This document shows positions 4,332 through 7,513 of a stretch of 7,513 nucleotides of DNA, one piece after another. The stretch is from NCBI GenBank assembly GCA_013138755.1, contig WTCC01000275.1:1-7513 (forward strand), in the 5' to 3' direction. A program made the translations under genes and the position numbers. This DNA comes from Gammaproteobacteria bacterium. GTDB lineage: Bacteria > Pseudomonadota > Gammaproteobacteria > SZUA-229. Each line of letters opens with the position of its first letter. Within the stretch, counting starts at the first letter, position 1. The notes beneath the pieces were generated by a model. It saw only the letters and a program-made list of their open reading frames with translations. It was not told the DNA's origin and did not search any database.

Positions 4332-6953
4332 ATGTACAAATACTTGATTAACTTAAGTAGAAAATTAACAATGGTCTTTTTTAGCTGGCTAGGCATAAGT
4401 AAAAGTAATATTTCGTTAATCGAATATTGCCATTTTTGTGTATGGATTGCGATAGTTCTCATGCTGTTTTTCAGTAGTGCACTTCATGCTGCAGTAACAG
4501 TGCCAATCGAAGTACAGATGCCTGGTACTCAACCTGGGGAAGTTGGTAATCTCGAATCACCTGATAAATGTGATAACTGTCATCAGTCCAGTGACCCCGT
4601 CGTTAACATAGCCCATGACTGGCGCGGCAGCATGATGTCGCATGCTGGTCGTGACCCTATATTTTGGGCAACTGTAGCTATTGCGGAACAGGACTTTGAT
4701 GGTTCTGGTGACCTATGTATCCGCTGTCATACTATGGGTGGTTGGCTTGCCGGCCGTTCTACCCCTACCGATGGCTCAGCTCTGACACAGGCTGATGCTG
4801 CTGAGGGCGTTAGCTGTGATACCTGTCACAAGATGACGAATCCTGATAACAGTGAACACATCGGTGTGCAGAATGTACCGTTTATTGCTAATGATGGTGG
4901 CTCTCCCGCTGAGGGCCATTACGGCAGTTCACAATTATCAATATCCAACGACAATGCTAAGTTAGGTCCTTACGCTGATGCGGTGCCTAAACACCAGTGG
5001 GATGAATCTCAGTTTCATCGCTCTGTCGACTTTTGTGGCTCGTGCCATGATGTCTCAAATCCCGTGGTTGGTGATCTGGCACCGAATAACGGTGCACAGC
5101 AGGTACTTGAACCGGGTACCTTTAATGGTCTGTTAGATACAATCGTTAACCCACAGCCTATTGAATCAAAAGCCGCCTTTAATAATCCACCATACAAATA
5201 TGGTGTAGTGGAAAGAACCTTTAGCGAGTATAAGGCTGGTCTGCTCTCACAAACGCTGGTGTCTGACTACGATGCATTACCGGGTGACCTTAAAGCGGGT
5301 GCTATCCTGAATGCTTATACTGCCGCTTCACTGGCGGGAAATGGCGGTGATTATGAAGATGGGACCGCACGTTACTTCAGTTGCCAGACATGCCATATGC
5401 AACCAGTGGTAGGTCTCGGTGCAAACAAAAATGGTGTGCCAACACGTAATGATCTACCCAGTCACGATCTCACGGGCGGTAATTACTGGATACCACAAGT
5501 CATGCAATACATGGATGGAAATAATGATCTAGTGCTCGGTGGTGGATTAACCGAAGTCGAGACTGATGGTATGAATGATACTGTGATTGAAGACGGCATA
5601 GCCGGCGGTATAGAACGTGCTAAAAATAATCTCGAAAACTCTGCTGCGCTTTCGATTAACGGTAACATATTGAAAGTGGTGAATCTTACTGGTCATAAAT
5701 TGATTTCCGGTTATCCGGAAGGTCGACGTATGTGGCTGAATATCGTGTGGAAAGATAGTGATGACAACGTCCTGCGAGAAGATGGTGAGTACGGCACGCT
5801 GACTGTCAATATTGATATTAATGATGATGATGTTGTTAATGCCAGTGATACAGTTGAAACGTTACTTGACCTGAATGATCCAAATTCTAAGGTTTATGAG
5901 GTTCACGGTGCCATTACACAAGAATGGGCAAACAAGTTAATCGCTGTTTCATCCAGTTATACAGATGTCCCCGTTGCTTATGATCGTATCACCGGAGCCG
6001 TTACTCTCACCGTCGGTGATATTGCAGGGCAAACGCCACTGACATATCATGAAACTTTTCATTTCGTACTCAACAATAAAGTCGTTAAAGATAATCGAAT
6101 ACCTCCCTACGGAATGGACTACGATGAGTCGCGTAAACGTAATATCTTACCGGTACCAGTAACGCAGTATGGCAGTGCAGTCAGTGGCGGTGCTTTTAAT
6201 TACTGGGATGACTTCCAACTCAATCCGCCAGTGAATGCAACAAGCGCAGAGATAAAACTGATGTATCAGCCAACCAGTTGGGAATATATCGAATTCCTTT
6301 ATCTGGCTAATAATAAAAGCGTAACTTTCCTTGCTGATGAAGGCGATAAAATACTAGATGCATGGGTTAACACCGGTATGGCACAGCCACATGTGATGGA
6401 AAGTATTAGCTGGGTAGCACCTGATGGTGATGAAGATGGTATTCCGGATGTCGATGACAATTGCCCAGCTGTTGCTAATAGTGATCAGTTAAATAATGAT
6501 AATGATACTCAGGGCGATGTCTGTGATGAAGATGATGATAATGATGGCCTAACTGATGCCTTCGAAATCAGCATCAATACGAATCCATTTATGAATGACA
6601 CTGACGGCGATACCGTCAGTGACTATGATGAAGTGAACTTTGATGGGTCGCTCGCCTATAGCCCAGCCACGGATATGAATCCATTATCACAGAATACAGA
6701 TAACGATGCCTATCCTGATGGTGTCGATCCGATACCGCTTACCATTAACCATGAAGATGGTGACGTCGCTCCTTATGGTTCACCTAATGCAGTGATTGAT
6801 ACAGGTGATCTACTGGTAGGTATACAACTTGTTCTCGGCATCAAGGAAACTACTGACCTCGAAAGGGCGCACATGGATCTTTATCCGGCCGGTGCACCTG
6901 ATGGTGAGATTACATTATCCGACTACATCCTGTTGCAAAAGTTGGTTTGGTGA
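4332..6953 (+). CDS. Exported pentaheme cytochrome c with TSP3 repeats and dockerin-like C-terminus
   Basis: The product has 873 residues. A signal peptide with a long N-terminal stretch (hydrophobic core about 37-49, likely cleavage after ALHA near residue 53) sends it through Sec. Five CxxCH haem sites follow: CDNCH (80), CIRCH (129), CDTCH (162), CGSCH (235) and CQTCH (351). The segment MPGTQPGEVGNLESP and the TGHKLISGYPEGRR motif (453-466) recur in a family of multiheme cytochromes; its middle region (about 356-690) is probably beta-rich and has no further haem. Residues about 698-800 are calcium-binding thrombospondin type 3 repeats (DNCPAVANSDQ, GDVCDEDDDNDGLTD, NDTDGDTVSDYDE). Residues about 806-873 hold two dockerin-like EF-hand segments (VIDTGDLLVGIQLVLG and GEITLSDYILLQKLVW). 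The protein most likely acts in the periplasm or on the cell surface in electron transfer; substrate and partners are unknown. No maturation genes are nearby. Confidence 0.92.
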   Translation: MYKYLINLSRKLTMVFFSWLGISKSNISLIEYCHFCVWIAIVLMLFFSSALHAAVTVPIEVQMPGTQPGEVGNLESPDKCDNCHQSSDPVVNIAHDWRGSMMSHAGRDPIFWATVAIAEQDFDGSGDLCIRCHTMGGWLAGRSTPTDGSALTQADAAEGVSCDTCHKMTNPDNSEHIGVQNVPFIANDGGSPAEGHYGSSQLSISNDNAKLGPYADAVPKHQWDESQFHRSVDFCGSCHDVSNPVVGDLAPNNGAQQVLEPGTFNGLLDTIVNPQPIESKAAFNNPPYKYGVVERTFSEYKAGLLSQTLVSDYDALPGDLKAGAILNAYTAASLAGNGGDYEDGTARYFSCQTCHMQPVVGLGANKNGVPTRNDLPSHDLTGGNYWIPQVMQYMDGNNDLVLGGGLTEVETDGMNDTVIEDGIAGGIERAKNNLENSAALSINGNILKVVNLTGHKLISGYPEGRRMWLNIVWKDSDDNVLREDGEYGTLTVNIDINDDDVVNASDTVETLLDLNDPNSKVYEVHGAITQEWANKLIAVSSSYTDVPVAYDRITGAVTLTVGDIAGQTPLTYHETFHFVLNNKVVKDNRIPPYGMDYDESRKRNILPVPVTQYGSAVSGGAFNYWDDFQLNPPVNATSAEIKLMYQPTSWEYIEFLYLANNKSVTFLADEGDKILDAWVNTGMAQPHVMESISWVAPDGDEDGIPDVDDNCPAVANSDQLNNDNDTQGDVCDEDDDNDGLTDAFEISINTNPFMNDTDGDTVSDYDEVNFDGSLAYSPATDMNPLSQNTDNDAYPDGVDPIPLTINHEDGDVAPYGSPNAVIDTGDLLVGIQLVLGIKETTDLERAHMDLYPAGAPDGEITLSDYILLQKLVW

Positions 6954-7011
6954 TAATAAAAACTTCATAAGTATAATGTAACAACAATCCTCGTAACTTA
7001 GAATCATACAG

Positions 7012-7513
7012 ATGTTCGATTTATTACTAATGCGACATGCAAAATCAGACTGGCACAGCCATACGGCAGATATAGACCGGCCGCTAAATGCCAGAGGAAG
7101 ACAGGATGCAACTAATATGGGTGTCTATCTCGAGCAGAATAATCTGATACCAGACAAGATGATTGTATCCACAGCGCAACGTACACAAGAAACGGCTAGT
7201 TTATTATTAAATAATATCACTGTGGCTGACGAAAATATTATTGTAGATAAGGAACTGTATTTAGCTGATAAAGAAACGCTATGTGATAATATCGCATTAT
7301 ATGCAAGTGACAATAAAAGGTTGCTGATTTTAGCGCATAACCCTGGCATGGATTATTTAGTCAGTTATCTTGCCAGTGAGTCACCTACATTATCGATAAG
7401 TGGGAAATTAATGACCACATGTGCAGTGGCTTGCTTTCACCTGGACTCTGTTGATGCAATAAATAAACAAGGTTGCGGTGAATTAATAAAAATAATCAGA
7501 CCCAAAGAATTTT
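7012..7513 (+). CDS. sixA: SixA-type phosphohistidine phosphatase (3' end cut by window edge)
   Basis: The frame is open from ATG 7012 to the edge, giving 167 residues, which is close to the full family length. It is a short histidine-phosphatase of the SixA (COG2062) group: LMRHAKSDW at the N-terminus (R8, catalytic H9), DRPLNARGRQDA (22-33), STAQRTQETA (53-62, R57) and LAHNPGM (107-113, second catalytic H109), then the TTCAVACFHLD strand (135-145). In E. coli SixA removes phosphate from histidine phosphotransfer proteins; in other bacteria the target is unproven. The gene starts 58 bases after the cytochrome gene on the same strand with no terminator between, so co-transcription is possible. 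No clear Shine-Dalgarno sequence precedes the ATG. Confidence 0.9.
   Translation, partial: MFDLLLMRHAKSDWHSHTADIDRPLNARGRQDATNMGVYLEQNNLIPDKMIVSTAQRTQETASLLLNNITVADENIIVDKELYLADKETLCDNIALYASDNKRLLILAHNPGMDYLVSYLASESPTLSISGKLMTTCAVACFHLDSVDAINKQGCGELIKIIRPKEF

Noticed and set aside
5015..5668. Minus-strand open frames (5015-5197, 5483-5668)
   Set aside because: They lie opposite the cytochrome gene and encode Ser/Pro-rich shadow sequence.
7125..7349. Minus-strand open frame of 74 codons
   Set aside because: It is antisense to the SixA coding region, whose catalytic motifs are clear.

Overview
The window comes from an AT-rich bacterial chromosome. The family mix suggests a Gammaproteobacterium: a YchJ-type SEC-C protein, SixA, a REP-associated tyrosine transposase with REP hairpins that resemble those of Pseudomonas, and the dockerin/thrombospondin-type-3 tail on a secreted cytochrome. 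A broken heterodisulfide reductase subunit B (HdrB) remnant and a multiheme cytochrome hint at a lineage with sulfur or respiratory electron-transfer metabolism. That taxonomic and metabolic reading is inference only; nothing here fixes the species.

Layout. Positions 1-308 (-) hold the N-terminal part of an exported protein, possibly a soluble lytic transglycosylase. Positions 446-850 (-) hold a YchJ-like SEC-C protein with a recognisable promoter and a palindrome at its predicted transcription start. Positions about 1012-1263 (+) hold the decayed 3' end of an hdrB gene with two in-frame stops, followed by a bidirectional terminator. Positions 1314-1971 form a compact unit: a REP-associated transposase gene (-) between two 72-bp REPINs that share their arms. 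The second REPIN lies one base from the stop codon of the next gene.

Positions 1973-4201 (-) hold the most unusual gene. It is a 742-residue protein made of an aminoglycoside-phosphotransferase-like domain, a P-loop kinase domain and a complete MerB (organomercurial lyase)-like domain. The seam between kinase and MerB carries an A7 run in the slippery phase and an internal ATG, so the locus could make one fused protein, two proteins, or both.

A divergent intergenic region (4202-4331) separates it from 4332-6953 (+), an exported pentaheme cytochrome c ending in calcium-binding thrombospondin type 3 repeats and a dockerin-like pair. A SixA-type histidine phosphatase (7012 to the window end, +) follows in the same direction and is cut by the edge.

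The genes do not form one obvious pathway. The region looks like a patchwork of short units, with one mobile-element footprint and one gene in decay. The strongest candidates for new biology are the kinase-MerB fusion and its seam, and the REPIN-transposase-REPIN unit.
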